A model generated the notes under the pieces. That model was given only the letters and a program-made list of their open reading frames with translations. It did no database searches and was not told the DNA's origin. DNA of 64,000 nucleotides from Nocardioides luteus (GTDB lineage Bacteria; Actinomycetota; Actinomycetes; Propionibacteriales; Nocardioidaceae): the NCBI RefSeq assembly GCF_015752315.1, contig NZ_JADOVJ010000001.1, forward strand, positions 3,216,501-3,280,500, read 5' to 3'. Positions 33,346-42,941 of the stretch are shown here, piece after piece (position 1 is the stretch's first letter; every line of letters starts with the position of its first letter). The position numbers were made by a program, and so were the translations under genes.

Positions 33346-35207
33346 GCCATCATCTCCCTGCCGCTCGAAGGCCCGGCCGTCAGCGTACGCCGGCGACGGA
33401 ACCCCGGCGCGCTCCAGGACACCTTCAGCGGGACCGGCCCGTTCGGCAGCCACGGCTGCTCGGCGACGCAGTCTTTTACGTTCCAGGTGCCCGTCTCCAC
33501 CACGCCGAGGGCGGCGTCGATGACGCGGTAGGCCTGCGGCGGGTTGGCCCAGGGGATGGCCTGGGACTCGCAGTAGGCCACGACGAGGTCGCCGGGAGCC
33601 AGGTTCAGGCGCTTCTGGACGGCCGCGACCAGGCGTTCGTCGTGGAGGTGGCCGTCGCCGAAGTTCCAGCCGAGGACGGCGTTGCAGACGAATTCGCCAT
33701 CACGGACCGTGCGCGTCTCGATGTCGTCCAGGTGCTCGTAGAGCACCGAGAGCAACCCTCGCCCCTGGCTGTGCATCGAGCGCCACGCGAGCACCTTCTG
33801 CATGGTCATCTCGGCGTCGTCGGGCTCGTAGGGCGTGGGCAGCATCCGCTGGAGCTGGTCGACCTGGTTCTCGACGAGCGGAAGCTCGTTGAGCCGCTCC
33901 TCGACCCCGGGCCTCATCGTCCAGACCGCGGAGGCCCAGTTGCCGGCGTACTGCCGCATCGAGGGCAGGAAGGACACCAGGTCCGGGCGCAGGTTGCCGA
34001 GCACCGGGCCGAAGCACAGCAGCGCGAAGATCGGGATCAGCAGCAGCGGCTCGGAGAAGTTCCAGATGTTGTAGACCTCGGCGTCGAACCCGCCGCCGAG
34101 CCCGCCCCACAGCACGATGGCGATGTAGCCGAAGTAGACGTTCCACTCCAGCGGCACGGCCAGCGGGAAGGTCGAGGTGATGTAGATGTGGAAGACGAGC
34201 ATCGCGACCGCGCCGAGCAGGGCGACGGTGTTGTTCGTGGTCAGCAGCAGCACCAGCGGGATCAGGATCTCGACGGTCGTGCCGCCGACGTGTGCCATGA
34301 ACCAGGCGAGCCGGCTGGGCCGGATGTCGTCCGGTGCGTCGCGGTAGTGCAGCCTCTTGACGAAGCCCAGCTGGCCGGGGCTGTTGGAGACCATCGGCGG
34401 CACCACGTTGATGAAGTGCTCACCGAGCTTGGAGACGCCGGCACCGATCCAGACGACGCAGATGATGATCTTGAACACGACCACGAGGTTCACGAAGGCC
34501 GCGCTGCCGGCGTCCTCGGCCATCACCAGCGCACCGAACGTCGCGGACATGAGCATGATCGGGAGGTACTGCTCGGAGCGCGCGGCGAGGAAGATCACCT
34601 TGTCACGCAGACCCATCAGGGGCATCACGATCAGGATCGGGACGAACGCCTCGGGCGGGACGAGCTCTTGCGGGCTGGTGCCCTCCGGGAGGAACCGGAC
34701 CGGTTCGGCCCCGGCCAGCAGCGGGTAGGCCAGGCTCGCCAGCACCGCGACGTACAGGACGACGTCGAGGACCGTCCGCTCGTCGCCTCCGGTGCCGGGC
34801 ACGTGTCGCCCCCATGGCGCCATCCGGATCGTGCCCGGTCGCAGCCAGTAGCGGATGTTGCCGAGCATGGGGGCGAAGTGACCGCACAGCGGCCCGAACG
34901 CGCCACCGAGACCGATCACCTCGAGCAGCATCAGCCACACCGCGAGCTTCTGGTAGACGACCACGTTGTCGAACCAGGACGCGGGGTCGGTGAAGTGCAC
35001 GTGGTCGGTCGTCCACGAGGTGATGGCGAGCCCGAGCGCGAAGTAGAGGCCCAGCATCTTCAGGATGTAGACCACGTGCAGGACGCGCGGGGTCCCGAAC
35101 CCGTCCTCGACCCAGTGGGCGGCGAGGATCCGGATGCGGTCGCGCAGGGGCAGGCGTACGAAGTCGGCCGGCGGCACCGGCTGCGGCGAAGGGGTGAGGA
35201 ATCCCAT
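33342..35207 (-). CDS. DUF3556 family multi-pass membrane protein
   Basis: A 621-residue protein with about nine membrane segments (for example ILKMLGLYFALGLAI, LVVVFKIIICVVWIGAG, FGYIAIVLWGG) followed by a soluble 230-residue C-terminal part (from about SMRQYAGNWASAVWTMRPG). The overall sequence fits the actinobacterial DUF3556 family, whose function is not known to me. ATG 35207 begins one base after the AMP-ligase stop (TGAGATG), so translation is coupled. The context (ligase before, oxidoreductase after) suggests handling of an acyl-type or lipid substrate at the membrane, which is inference. Confidence 0.8.
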   Translation of the reverse strand: MGFLTPSPQPVPPADFVRLPLRDRIRILAAHWVEDGFGTPRVLHVVYILKMLGLYFALGLAITSWTTDHVHFTDPASWFDNVVVYQKLAVWLMLLEVIGLGGAFGPLCGHFAPMLGNIRYWLRPGTIRMAPWGRHVPGTGGDERTVLDVVLYVAVLASLAYPLLAGAEPVRFLPEGTSPQELVPPEAFVPILIVMPLMGLRDKVIFLAARSEQYLPIMLMSATFGALVMAEDAGSAAFVNLVVVFKIIICVVWIGAGVSKLGEHFINVVPPMVSNSPGQLGFVKRLHYRDAPDDIRPSRLAWFMAHVGGTTVEILIPLVLLLTTNNTVALLGAVAMLVFHIYITSTFPLAVPLEWNVYFGYIAIVLWGGLGGGFDAEVYNIWNFSEPLLLIPIFALLCFGPVLGNLRPDLVSFLPSMRQYAGNWASAVWTMRPGVEERLNELPLVENQVDQLQRMLPTPYEPDDAEMTMQKVLAWRSMHSQGRGLLSVLYEHLDDIETRTVRDGEFVCNAVLGWNFGDGHLHDERLVAAVQKRLNLAPGDLVVAYCESQAIPWANPPQAYRVIDAALGVVETGTWNVKDCVAEQPWLPNGPVPLKVSWSAPGFRRRRTLTAGPSSGREMMA

Positions 35208-35208
35208 C

Positions 35209-36675
35209 TCAGGCTCCTTGGAGTGCGAGCTCGGCGCGGAGCGCCGGCTTGTCGGTCTTGCCGACCGGGTTCTTGGGAAGCGCCTCGCGCACGGTGAGCG
35301 AGACCGGGACCTTGATCTTCGTGAGCTGCTCGCGGCACAGGGCCAGCAACTCGTCCTCGGTCGCGGTGCGCTCCGGGTGCAGGGCGACGTACGCCACCGG
35401 CACCTCGCCGTAGGTCGGGTGCGGCGCGCCGACGACGGCCGCGTCCAGGACGGCCGGATGGGTGTGGAGGACGGTCTCGATCTCCTTGGGGTAGATGTTC
35501 TCCCCGCCTCGGATGATCATGTCCTTGATCCGGTCGACGATGGCGAGGTAGCCGTCCTCGTCGAGGATCCCGACATCGCCGGTGTGCAGCCAGCCGTCGC
35601 CGAGCGCGTCCGCGGTGGCGTCCTCGCGGTTGAGGTAGCCCTGCATGACGTTGGCGCCCCTGATCACGACCTCGCCGCGCTCCCCCGGCGGCAGCAGGCG
35701 GCCGCCGGGGTCCATGATCGCGACCTCCTGGCCGGGGAGGGCCACGCCGACGGTGCCGGCCTTGCGCGGACCGTCCACCGGGTTCGCGGTCGAGGCGCAA
35801 GTGCCCTCGGTCAGCCCGTACCCCTCGATCAGCGGAAAGCCGAACCGTTCCTCCGTCGCCCGGATCAGCTCCTTGGACGCGGGTGCTGCACCGCAGAACG
35901 CGAACCGGACCGAGCCGGTGTCGCGTACGACCGCGGCGGGGAGGGAGACCAGATGGGAGTAGATCGTCGGCACCGCCGAGAAGTACGTCGGGCGCAGCCG
36001 CTCGATGGCGTCGAGGAACTCGACCGGGTGGAACCGCCCCAGGATCGTCAGCTGTCCCCCACCCAGCATCGTGGCGATGAAGCTGACGCAGATCGCGTTG
36101 ACGTGGAACAGCGGCAGGACCAGCAGACAGTGGTCGCGCTCGGTGAGCGTGAAGGCCTGAGCCATCGACTCCGCCATCGCGGCCACGTTGGAGTGGCTGA
36201 GCATCACGCCCTTCGGCCTGCCGGTCGAGCCGCTGGTGTAGATCAGCAGCGCGAGGTCGCCGCTCGACGTCGCCGGGCGCAGCAGCGCGCTGCCGGCGGG
36301 AGCCGTACGCAGCTCGTCGACGAGGAGGCTGCGACGGCCGCCGTCCGGGGCGTCGGGCGACGCCTTGATCACGAGCGTCGCCCCCGCGTCGTTGATCTGG
36401 TAGTCGGCCTCGTTCGCGGTGAAGACCGGGTTGACCGGTGTCGCCACGGCACCGAGACGCCAGGCGGCGACCAGGCTCACCAGCAGCTCGACCCGGTTGG
36501 GCAGCATCACCGCCACGACCGAGCCGGGCCCGACACCGTGGTCGGCGAACTGCTCGGCGGCGCCGTCGACGCGGGTGGCGAACTCGGCATAGGTCAGCTC
36601 GACCCGGTCATCACGCATGCAGGGTCGGTCCGCCCGGTGGTCGGGCTGGTTCCAGGGCACATAGTCGAGGTCCAT
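35209..36675 (-). CDS. AMP-dependent acyl-CoA synthetase/ligase
   Basis: A 488-residue adenylate-forming enzyme. The P-loop-like LLIYTSGSTGRPKGVMLSHS, the motifs EGYGLTEGT and GWLHTGDVGILDEDGYLAIVDR, IIRGGENIYPKEIE and the C-terminal catalytic lysine in KNPVGKTDKP are all intact, so it should activate a carboxylic acid as acyl-AMP and then acyl-CoA. ATG 36675 has GAGGAG upstream. It is the first gene of a coupled three-gene operon and is divergent from a PucR-type regulator. The acid is not known; length and motif style fit medium/long-chain or aromatic acid ligases. Confidence 0.9.
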   Translation of the reverse strand: MDLDYVPWNQPDHRADRPCMRDDRVELTYAEFATRVDGAAEQFADHGVGPGSVVAVMLPNRVELLVSLVAAWRLGAVATPVNPVFTANEADYQINDAGATLVIKASPDAPDGGRRSLLVDELRTAPAGSALLRPATSSGDLALLIYTSGSTGRPKGVMLSHSNVAAMAESMAQAFTLTERDHCLLVLPLFHVNAICVSFIATMLGGGQLTILGRFHPVEFLDAIERLRPTYFSAVPTIYSHLVSLPAAVVRDTGSVRFAFCGAAPASKELIRATEERFGFPLIEGYGLTEGTCASTANPVDGPRKAGTVGVALPGQEVAIMDPGGRLLPPGERGEVVIRGANVMQGYLNREDATADALGDGWLHTGDVGILDEDGYLAIVDRIKDMIIRGGENIYPKEIETVLHTHPAVLDAAVVGAPHPTYGEVPVAYVALHPERTATEDELLALCREQLTKIKVPVSLTVREALPKNPVGKTDKPALRAELALQGA

Positions 36676-36792
36676 CGTCGCGCTCCTCAGCTGCTGGGCG
36701 GGTGTGGGACCAGACGATAAGAACGAAGGCCGGTTCGGCGTTTGGTTCCTGAGCACAAAGATCCATCGCACTCTTGTGACAGGCTTCACACC

Positions 36793-38112
36793 ATGGGACG
36801 CATGAATGGGACCCCCGCGGAGCTGGAGGTCAGAGCAGCAGCTCGGGCGGCGGAGACCACCAGGCGGATGGGCACCGGGCTCACCGCGATCGCGACCGCG
36901 CTGCACACCGAGATCGCGGATGCGGTCCCCGAGCTGGGCGGCGACGACGTCATCCTCGAGCTGCTCCGCGCCAGCGTCGAGAGCAACGTCGAGACGTTCT
37001 TCCACATGCTCCAGCACGGGATCGCGACCGAGGAGATCGGGGCTCCGCCGGCGGCGATCGAGTATGCCCGGCGACTGGCCCAGCGCGGCATCTCCTCGAA
37101 CGCGTTGGTGCGGGCCTATCGCATCGGCCAGAGCCGGGTCCTCGACCTGGCCATCGCGGAGGTCACCCGCCACGAGCCCGACCGCGAGGTCGCGCTGGCC
37201 GCGACCCAGATCCTCCAACGTGGTGGCTTCGCCTACGTGGACCGGGTCGCCGAGCAGGTCGTGGCAGAGTACGAGTCCGAGCTCGAACGGTGGCTGGCCA
37301 ACCGCAACACCGTCCGCGCCAGCACGCTCGCCAGCCTCCTGGCCGGCAGTGACATCGAGCTCGGTGTGGCGGAGAACGCGCTCGGCTACCGGCTGCGGCA
37401 GCACCACCTCGGCCTCATCGTGTGGGACGCCGACGGCGACGGTGCCGCCTGCGGGCTGCGGCTGCTGGAGTCGCTGGTCGCGGAGGTGGGTGAACAGGTC
37501 GGGGCCGTCGGGCAGCCCTTCTTCATGCCCCAGGACAGCAGTCACGCCTGGGCGTGGATCCCGTTGGGCAGGGCGCCGCGTACGGACCCGCTGAACCTGC
37601 AGGCGATCGTCGAGCTGGTCACCGCGACCGCCGACGGCGCCAGGATCGCGATCGGTCGCCCGCGTCCGGCCGTCGCCGGGTTCCGCACCTCCCACGAGGA
37701 GGCGGTACGGGCTCACACGGTCGCCGCCATCGCCAACGAACGTGCCGGAGCTGTGACGGTCTACGACGACCCGGGCGTCCAGGTCGCCTCGATCCTCGCC
37801 CACGACCTCGATGGGACCCGACAGCTGGTGGCGACGTCCCTGGGACGTCTGGCCGTCGACGACGAACCGCACCAGCGCCTCCGCGAGACCCTGCTCGCCT
37901 TCCTCGGCGCCAAGAGCAGCTATCTCGCCACCGCCGAGGTGCTGCACGTCCACAAGAACACCGTGAAGTACCGGGTCGACAAGGCCGCCGAGGTGCGTGG
38001 CCGCGCGATCGACGAGGACCGGTTGAATCTCGAGCTCGCGCTGACCGCGTGCAGGTGGCTCGGCGCCGCGGTCCTCGTCAGCGGCGACCGCGACGGCACT
38101 GGCCGGCCCTGA
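36793..38112 (+). CDS. PucR/CdaR-type transcriptional regulator
   Basis: A 439-residue regulator. The N-terminal half is helical and ligand-sensing in type (LHTEIADAVPELGGDDVILELL, then ISSNALVRAYRIGQSRVLDLA), the middle is a GGDEF-like degenerate domain, and the C-terminus is the PucR helix-turn-helix (SYLATAEVLHVHKNTVKYRVDKA). The frame is open from 36742, but ATG 36793 fits the domain start better; the ribosome-binding site is weak. It is divergent from the AMP-ligase operon with about 117 bp between, so that operon is its most likely target, with the acid or its CoA ester as effector. Confidence 0.85.
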   Translation: MGRMNGTPAELEVRAAARAAETTRRMGTGLTAIATALHTEIADAVPELGGDDVILELLRASVESNVETFFHMLQHGIATEEIGAPPAAIEYARRLAQRGISSNALVRAYRIGQSRVLDLAIAEVTRHEPDREVALAATQILQRGGFAYVDRVAEQVVAEYESELERWLANRNTVRASTLASLLAGSDIELGVAENALGYRLRQHHLGLIVWDADGDGAACGLRLLESLVAEVGEQVGAVGQPFFMPQDSSHAWAWIPLGRAPRTDPLNLQAIVELVTATADGARIAIGRPRPAVAGFRTSHEEAVRAHTVAAIANERAGAVTVYDDPGVQVASILAHDLDGTRQLVATSLGRLAVDDEPHQRLRETLLAFLGAKSSYLATAEVLHVHKNTVKYRVDKAAEVRGRAIDEDRLNLELALTACRWLGAAVLVSGDRDGTGRP

Positions 38113-38235
38113 CGGCCGGCTTGTGCCGAGGGAACAATCGGTCGGTCGAACTTCGTCGTCCCGTGCGTGGATGACCGCTGCCGGCGGTTGGCATGGTCCC
38201 CCCATCCCGACCTTCGTGCCGTAAGGAGCTCCGTC

Positions 38236-38448
38236 ATGGCCGATGCGCTGACCACCTGCCTGCCGATGATCGCCTTCATGTTCATCCCGGTGTGGATCCC
38301 GATCATCGGCACTGCCGTCGGCGGTCTCGTCGACCGGCTTCGACCACCGGTCTCCTCGCCCGCCGAGCGCGCGGTGGCCGCGGCGAAGAGGCGATCCAGC
38401 GAAGCACGCAGCGCGACTCAGCCCGCTGCCGCTGCGACAACCACCTGA
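38236..38448 (+). CDS. Small membrane protein
   Basis: A 70-residue protein with ATG 38236 after AAGGAG at good spacing. The N-terminal half is one hydrophobic hairpin or helix (CLPMIAFMFIPVWIPIIGTAVGGLV) and the C-terminal half is a basic, Ala/Ser/Thr-rich soluble tail. No family is recognised. It stands alone between the PucR-type gene and ilvD. The strong ribosome-binding site and clean membrane segment make it a credible small gene. Confidence 0.65.
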   Translation: MADALTTCLPMIAFMFIPVWIPIIGTAVGGLVDRLRPPVSSPAERAVAAAKRRSSEARSATQPAAAATTT

Positions 38449-38532
38449 TCACGGGCAGCCCAGCTGATTCGCGAAGCTCCGGCCCGGCGATGCCGACCTC
38501 ATCGAGGTCACCACGCGGTTAGCCTCGTACCT

Positions 38533-40227
38533 GTGAACCCACCAAGCCCCGACACACCTGACATCAAACCCAGGTCGCGCGCCGTCACCGATGGCCTGGA
38601 GGCCACCGCCGCCCGAGGCATGTTGCGGGCCGTCGGCATGGGAGACGACGACTTCGCCAAGCCGCAGATCGGTGTCGCGTCGTCGTGGAACGAGATCACC
38701 CCGTGCAACCTGTCCCTCGACCGGCTGGCCAAGGCGGTGAAGAACGGCGTCCACGCGGCCGGCGGCTATCCGCTGGAGTTCGGCACCATCTCCGTCTCCG
38801 ACGGGATCTCGATGGGCCACGAGGGCATGCACTTCTCGCTGGTGTCGCGCGAGATCATCGCCGACTCGGTCGAGACCGTGATGAACGCCGAGCGGCTCGA
38901 CGGCTCCGTGCTGCTCGCCGGCTGCGACAAGTCGTTGCCCGGCATGCTGATGGCGGCCGCTCGCCTCGATCTCGCCTCGGTCTTCCTCTACGCCGGCTCG
39001 ATCATGCCCGGGCAGCTCGACGGTCGCGATGTCACGATCATCGACGCCTTCGAAGCGGTCGGCGCCTGTATCGCGGGCAAGATGAGCCGCGACGAGGTCA
39101 CCCGTGTCGAGAAGGCGATCTGCCCCGGCGAGGGCGCCTGCGGGGGTATGTACACCGCCAACACGATGGCAGCCGTCGCCGAGGCGCTCGGCATGTCGTT
39201 GCCCGGCTCGGCCGCTCCGCCCGCGGTGGACCGGCGTCGCGACGGCTTCGCCCACCGCTCCGGCGAGGCGGTGGTCGGGCTGCTGCGGAAGGGCATCACC
39301 GCGCGTCAGATCATGACCAAGGATGCCTTCGAGAACGCCATCGCCGTCGTGATGGCCCTCGGTGGCTCCACCAACGCCGTGCTGCACCTGTTGGCCATCG
39401 CCAACGAGGCCGAGGTCGACCTGACTCTTGACGACTTCACCCGGATCGGAGACAAGGTCCCCCACCTCGCCGACCTCAAGCCCTACGGCAAGTACGTCAT
39501 GAACGACGTCGACAGGATCGGCGGGATCCCGGTCGTGATGAAGGCGCTCCTGGACGCGGGCCTGCTCCACGGCAGCTGCCTCACGGTGACCGGGAAGACC
39601 ATGGCGCAGAACCTCGCGGAGCTGAGCCCGCCCGCACTCGACGACGACGTGATCCACTCCTTCGAGCGGCCGATCCACCGCACCGGTGGTCTCACCATCC
39701 TGAAGGGCTCGCTGGCGCCCGAGGGTGCCGTCGTCAAGACGGCCGGCTTCGACGACACGGTCTTCCGCGGCACCGCCCGGGTCTTCGACGGGGAGCGGGC
39801 CGCGATGGACGCCCTCGAAGCGGGGCTCATCGTCGCGGGCGACGTCGTCGTCATCCGGAACGAGGGCCCGAAGGGCGGCCCGGGCATGCGGGAGATGCTC
39901 GCCATCACCGGAGCCATCAAGGGCGCCGGCCTCGGGAAGGATGTCCTGCTGATCACCGACGGCCGGTTCTCGGGAGGAACCACGGGCCTCTGCGTCGGCC
40001 ACATCGCCCCCGAGGCCGTCGACGCCGGCCCGATCGCCTTCGTCCGCGACGGCGACCCCATCGTCCTCGACGTCGTCAACCGCACCCTCGAGGTCGAGGT
40101 GGAACCCGAGGAGCTGGAGCGGCGGAAGGTCGGCTGGGAGCCGCTTCCCTCGAAGTATCGTCGCGGCGTGCTCGGCAAGTACCGACGTACGGTGCAGTCA
40201 GCCGCCGTCGGCGCCGTCACGAGCTAG
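38533..40227 (+). CDS. ilvD: Dihydroxy-acid dehydratase
   Basis: A 564-residue IlvD/Edd-family enzyme of normal length. It shows [24 protein letters not shown], the cluster motif [42 protein letters not shown] and the C-terminal [21 protein letters not shown]. The three conserved cysteines that hold the iron-sulfur cluster are present. It makes 2-keto acids from 2,3-dihydroxy acids, the third step of valine/isoleucine synthesis. The start is GTG 38533. It is not linked to other ilv genes here, which is common in actinobacteria. A role in sugar-acid dehydration is less likely given the length and motifs. Confidence 0.95.
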   Translation: MNPPSPDTPDIKPRSRAVTDGLEATAARGMLRAVGMGDDDFAKPQIGVASSWNEITPCNLSLDRLAKAVKNGVHAAGGYPLEFGTISVSDGISMGHEGMHFSLVSREIIADSVETVMNAERLDGSVLLAGCDKSLPGMLMAAARLDLASVFLYAGSIMPGQLDGRDVTIIDAFEAVGACIAGKMSRDEVTRVEKAICPGEGACGGMYTANTMAAVAEALGMSLPGSAAPPAVDRRRDGFAHRSGEAVVGLLRKGITARQIMTKDAFENAIAVVMALGGSTNAVLHLLAIANEAEVDLTLDDFTRIGDKVPHLADLKPYGKYVMNDVDRIGGIPVVMKALLDAGLLHGSCLTVTGKTMAQNLAELSPPALDDDVIHSFERPIHRTGGLTILKGSLAPEGAVVKTAGFDDTVFRGTARVFDGERAAMDALEAGLIVAGDVVVIRNEGPKGGPGMREMLAITGAIKGAGLGKDVLLITDGRFSGGTTGLCVGHIAPEAVDAGPIAFVRDGDPIVLDVVNRTLEVEVEPEELERRKVGWEPLPSKYRRGVLGKYRRTVQSAAVGAVTS

Positions 40228-40257
40228 CTGGCTGCCCGGGCCGGCGGGCCGTCGAGA

Positions 40258-41076
40258 TCATGACGCGAGGTCCGCGAAGGCATCCTCGAACGCCCGCCGG
40301 ACGACCGCTCCCGGCGTACGGTCGAGGATCCCGAACACCACCTGCTCGAAGGTTCCTTCGAACCGGCCTCCTGGACCGAGCAGGTCGCGGAACGACCCGG
40401 CGACCATCGCCGGGTCGTTCTGGAACACCCCGCATCCCCAGGCGCCGAGGACCAGGCTGCGATAGCCGTTGGCCGCCGCGGTCTCCAGGACCCGCTCCGC
40501 GCGTCCGGCGAGCACGGCCGGGATCTCGTCCACACGCTCCGGAGCCTTCTTGCGGATGACGCCTGCGTTCGGCGCCGGCGAGGTCAGGAAGCCGACCTCG
40601 AACGGCTCGTCGAGCAGCTGGCCGCGGTCGTCGCGGAAGACGGGCACGCCCGGCGAGTGGATGACGCGGTCGCTGTAGAACGGGTCGCGCATGGCGCGAT
40701 GATGCACGTAGTAGGCGGGGGCCTCCAGCAGGCAGGTGTAGAGCGCCGAGGCCCGGCACAGCGCCTCCTCCTGAGCCTGAGCTCCGTTGACGTACCCGCC
40801 TCCGGGGTTCCTCGCCGAGGCGAAGTTCAGCACCGCGACCGGCCCCGGCAGCCGCCGCGCCTCCCACAGACTGCTGCCGCCGGTGACCGCGAACCGCGTC
40901 TGCACCGGCTCGGTCGCAGGCACCTCGACCGGCTCCGGCCCATACAGCCGGGTTCCTTCCCGCGCCGCCCGGACGGCTTCGCCGATGACCACCTTCGTGC
41001 CATCCGTACGCCGGTAGGAACCGGCCTCGATGAGGTGCTGGTTCTCCCGCGCGAGCGCGCGCAGCCGCGCGCTCAT
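40258..41076 (-). CDS. Bacterial-type poly(ADP-ribose) glycohydrolase (TIGR02452/DUF2263)
   Basis: A 272-residue macrodomain-like protein. It carries the PARG signature: NPGGG (91-95), then QAQEEALCR with the catalytic glutamates at 103-104. Other conserved pieces are VAVLNFASARNPGGG, FYSDRVIHSPGVPVFRDD and VLGAWGCGVFQNDP. Bacterial PARGs of this class remove poly(ADP-ribose) from proteins. ATG 41076 has GAGGGTG upstream; the frame is open to 41169 but that extension is not conserved-looking. It stands alone, convergent with ilvD, with no ADP-ribosyltransferase in the window. Confidence 0.88.
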   Translation of the reverse strand: MSARLRALARENQHLIEAGSYRRTDGTKVVIGEAVRAAREGTRLYGPEPVEVPATEPVQTRFAVTGGSSLWEARRLPGPVAVLNFASARNPGGGYVNGAQAQEEALCRASALYTCLLEAPAYYVHHRAMRDPFYSDRVIHSPGVPVFRDDRGQLLDEPFEVGFLTSPAPNAGVIRKKAPERVDEIPAVLAGRAERVLETAAANGYRSLVLGAWGCGVFQNDPAMVAGSFRDLLGPGGRFEGTFEQVVFGILDRTPGAVVRRAFEDAFADLAS

Positions 41077-41187
41077 CCGGTCACCCTCGTGGTGACCGCC
41101 GTCGCCCCTGCGACGGCCCTTTCGATCTTCACGGTACGCATCGTCCGGTCCTCGAGGTTTCCATTGCAACCAGGTTTCTTCGACCGC

Positions 41188-41976
41188 CTAGGGATCCATC
41201 ACCACGATGTCGAGCCCGTGGGCGAGCATCTCCGTGGCGGTGAGTCCGAACATCGCCCGGAAGGTGTCGCTGAAGTGGCTCGGGGAGGCGAACCCCGCGT
41301 CGCTGGCTGCCGTCGACAGGTCCGCACCCTGGGCGACAGCCGTTGCCGCACGACGCATCTTCGCCCACAGACGATAGCGACGAAAGCTGGTGCCCGCATA
41401 GGCCGAGAACAGGTGCAGGAAGCGCGACTGCGACAGGTTGACCGAGGCGGCGAGCTCGGCCGCGCTCCCCCACTCCCCCGGCCGGTCGCGCAGGAGCTGC
41501 AAGGCGACGCGGATCCGCTCGTCGGCCGCTTCGGGCTCCCCGGCATCGAGGAGACGTCGTCGCAGCATCTCCGGATCCGTCACGGGACCCTGGCTCCATT
41601 CTGTGATCAGCGCTGCCTCCTCGCGATGCCGGTAGGCGATCGCGTCCGCGCGATCGGTCATCCGGTCCAGCAGCGGCGCCGTCCGCGAGGCACCCGGGTC
41701 GACGTAGAAGAAGAGCATCCTGTCCCCCTCGGCGGCGACGATCTGATGAGGCGTACGCGCCGGGATCAACGCGCTCCGCACCGACCGTGACTCCCGCCCT
41801 GATCGCAGCACGAAGGGCGCATCCAGCCCCAGCGCGAAGCAGGTGACCGACCCGGAGTGAGTGCCCAGGCGCAGCGACGGACCCCGATACGCCGCATGCC
41901 CCGACCAGAGCCACACCGTCGGCCGCTCGTCGTCGCAGCACGAATCCGGAAGCGGCTCGGTCGCCATGCGCGTCAT
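41188..41976 (-). CDS. AraC-family transcriptional regulator
   Basis: A 262-residue regulator with an N-terminal cupin-like sensing part (LRLGTHSGSVTCFALGL, PARTPHQIVAAEGDRM) and a C-terminal pair of helix-turn-helix motifs (SAAELAASVNLSQSRFLHLF and TAASDAGFASPSHFSDTFRA), as in AraC/XylS proteins. ATG 41976 or ATG 41967 may start translation. It is divergent, by about 9 bp, from a small membrane protein of DUF4345 type, which it may control. Confidence 0.87.
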   Translation of the reverse strand: MTRMATEPLPDSCCDDERPTVWLWSGHAAYRGPSLRLGTHSGSVTCFALGLDAPFVLRSGRESRSVRSALIPARTPHQIVAAEGDRMLFFYVDPGASRTAPLLDRMTDRADAIAYRHREEAALITEWSQGPVTDPEMLRRRLLDAGEPEAADERIRVALQLLRDRPGEWGSAAELAASVNLSQSRFLHLFSAYAGTSFRRYRLWAKMRRAATAVAQGADLSTAASDAGFASPSHFSDTFRAMFGLTATEMLAHGLDIVVMDP

Positions 41977-41985
41977 GATCCCACG

Positions 41986-42360
41986 GTGAGCACCGTGGCC
42001 AGCCTGACCATCGCCGTCGTCGGCGTCTTCTTCCTCGCGATGGGGACGTACGCCCTGATCTCTCCGGCCGCCCTCGTCGCCCCGTTCCGTCTTGCGGCGC
42101 AGTCACCTGAGTCCCGCTCCGAGATCCGAGCGGTCTACGGCGGCTTCGGCATCGCCATGGCCGCTGTCCTCGGCACCGCTGCTCTCGACATCGGCGGCAT
42201 CCGGACCGGTGCGGTCACCGCCGTCGGTCTCGCCCTGATCGGGATGGCCGGAGGTCGGCTGGTCTCGCGCCTGTTCGACACGGCCGTACGCTTCTATCCG
42301 ATCTGGTTCTACTTCGGAATCGAGGTTTTGACCGGAACGGCCTTGCTTGTGTGCGCCTGA
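41986..42360 (+). CDS. DUF4345-like small membrane protein
   Basis: A 124-residue protein with four hydrophobic segments (TIAVVGVFFLAMGTYALI, AVYGGFGIAMAAVLG, AVTAVGLALIGMAGG, YFGIEVLTGTALLVCA) and a conserved-looking Arg/Tyr patch (RSEIRAVYGG). This layout fits the DUF4345 family, of unknown function. GTG 41986 or GTG 41995 starts it; both lie directly beside the AraC start, and no ribosome-binding site is clear. Upstream in-frame codons overlap the regulator and are rejected. Confidence 0.75.
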   Translation: MSTVASLTIAVVGVFFLAMGTYALISPAALVAPFRLAAQSPESRSEIRAVYGGFGIAMAAVLGTAALDIGGIRTGAVTAVGLALIGMAGGRLVSRLFDTAVRFYPIWFYFGIEVLTGTALLVCA

Positions 42361-42449
42361 GGTCGGCTGATTCGGCTATGCTCGCGCCCGTGGGATCTCG
42401 GCCAACCATCGACGCGTCTGTACAACCGCCACGTCCTCGCTCCCCTGAG

Positions 42450-42941
42450 GTGAGCAGCACGGGCCGACGAGTCGACTGGCACAACGATCCCTCGGCCCCC
42501 GAGGTCAACACCATCAGGCCGAGCGCCAGCGTCTTCGTACTCGACGACCCGGGCCGGATGCTGCTCGTCCGCCGCGACGACACCGGCAACTGGACGATGC
42601 CGGGCGGCGCGATGGACCCCGGCGAGTCGCTCACCGCCTGCGCGGTCCGCGGGACGTTTCAGGAGACCGGCATCACCATCGAGGTGACCGGCCTGGTCGG
42701 GATCTGGACCGATCCCCGCCACCGCATCGAATACACCGCCAACGGCGAGGTGCGCCAGGAGTTCAGCATCATCTACGCCGGCCGCTACCTCGCCGGCGAG
42801 CCCACCCCCTCGGCCGCGAGCACCCACGTCGAGTGGCTCTACCCCGAGAGCGTCCCCAGCCTCCAGATGGACCGCAGCCAGCGCATGCGGATCGACTGGG
42901 CCCTCAACCGCAACTTCCCCCACCTCGACCCCAACCCCTGA
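42450..42941 (+). CDS. Nudix-fold protein with altered Nudix box
   Basis: A protein of about 163 residues with the Nudix fold (TIRPSASVFVLDDPGRMLLV, then NWTMPGGAMDPGES). The Nudix box GX5EX7REUXEEXGU is recognisable but reads RGTFQETG where REUXEEXG is expected. The glutamate of RE is glycine and the first glutamate of EE is glutamine, both checked in the DNA. Metal binding and pyrophosphohydrolase activity may be weak or different. The start is uncertain: GTG 42450 fits the family's N-terminus, while the frame is open to ATG 42351. Its 3' end overlaps the convergent TetR gene by 38 bases. Confidence 0.8.
   Translation: MSSTGRRVDWHNDPSAPEVNTIRPSASVFVLDDPGRMLLVRRDDTGNWTMPGGAMDPGESLTACAVRGTFQETGITIEVTGLVGIWTDPRHRIEYTANGEVRQEFSIIYAGRYLAGEPTPSAASTHVEWLYPESVPSLQMDRSQRMRIDWALNRNFPHLDPNP

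Noticed and set aside
40234..40249. Hairpin GCCCG-GGCCGG-CGGGC between ilvD and the PARG gene as a terminator
   Set aside because: The arms are only five bases, no T-run follows on either strand, and such short GC dyads are expected by chance here.
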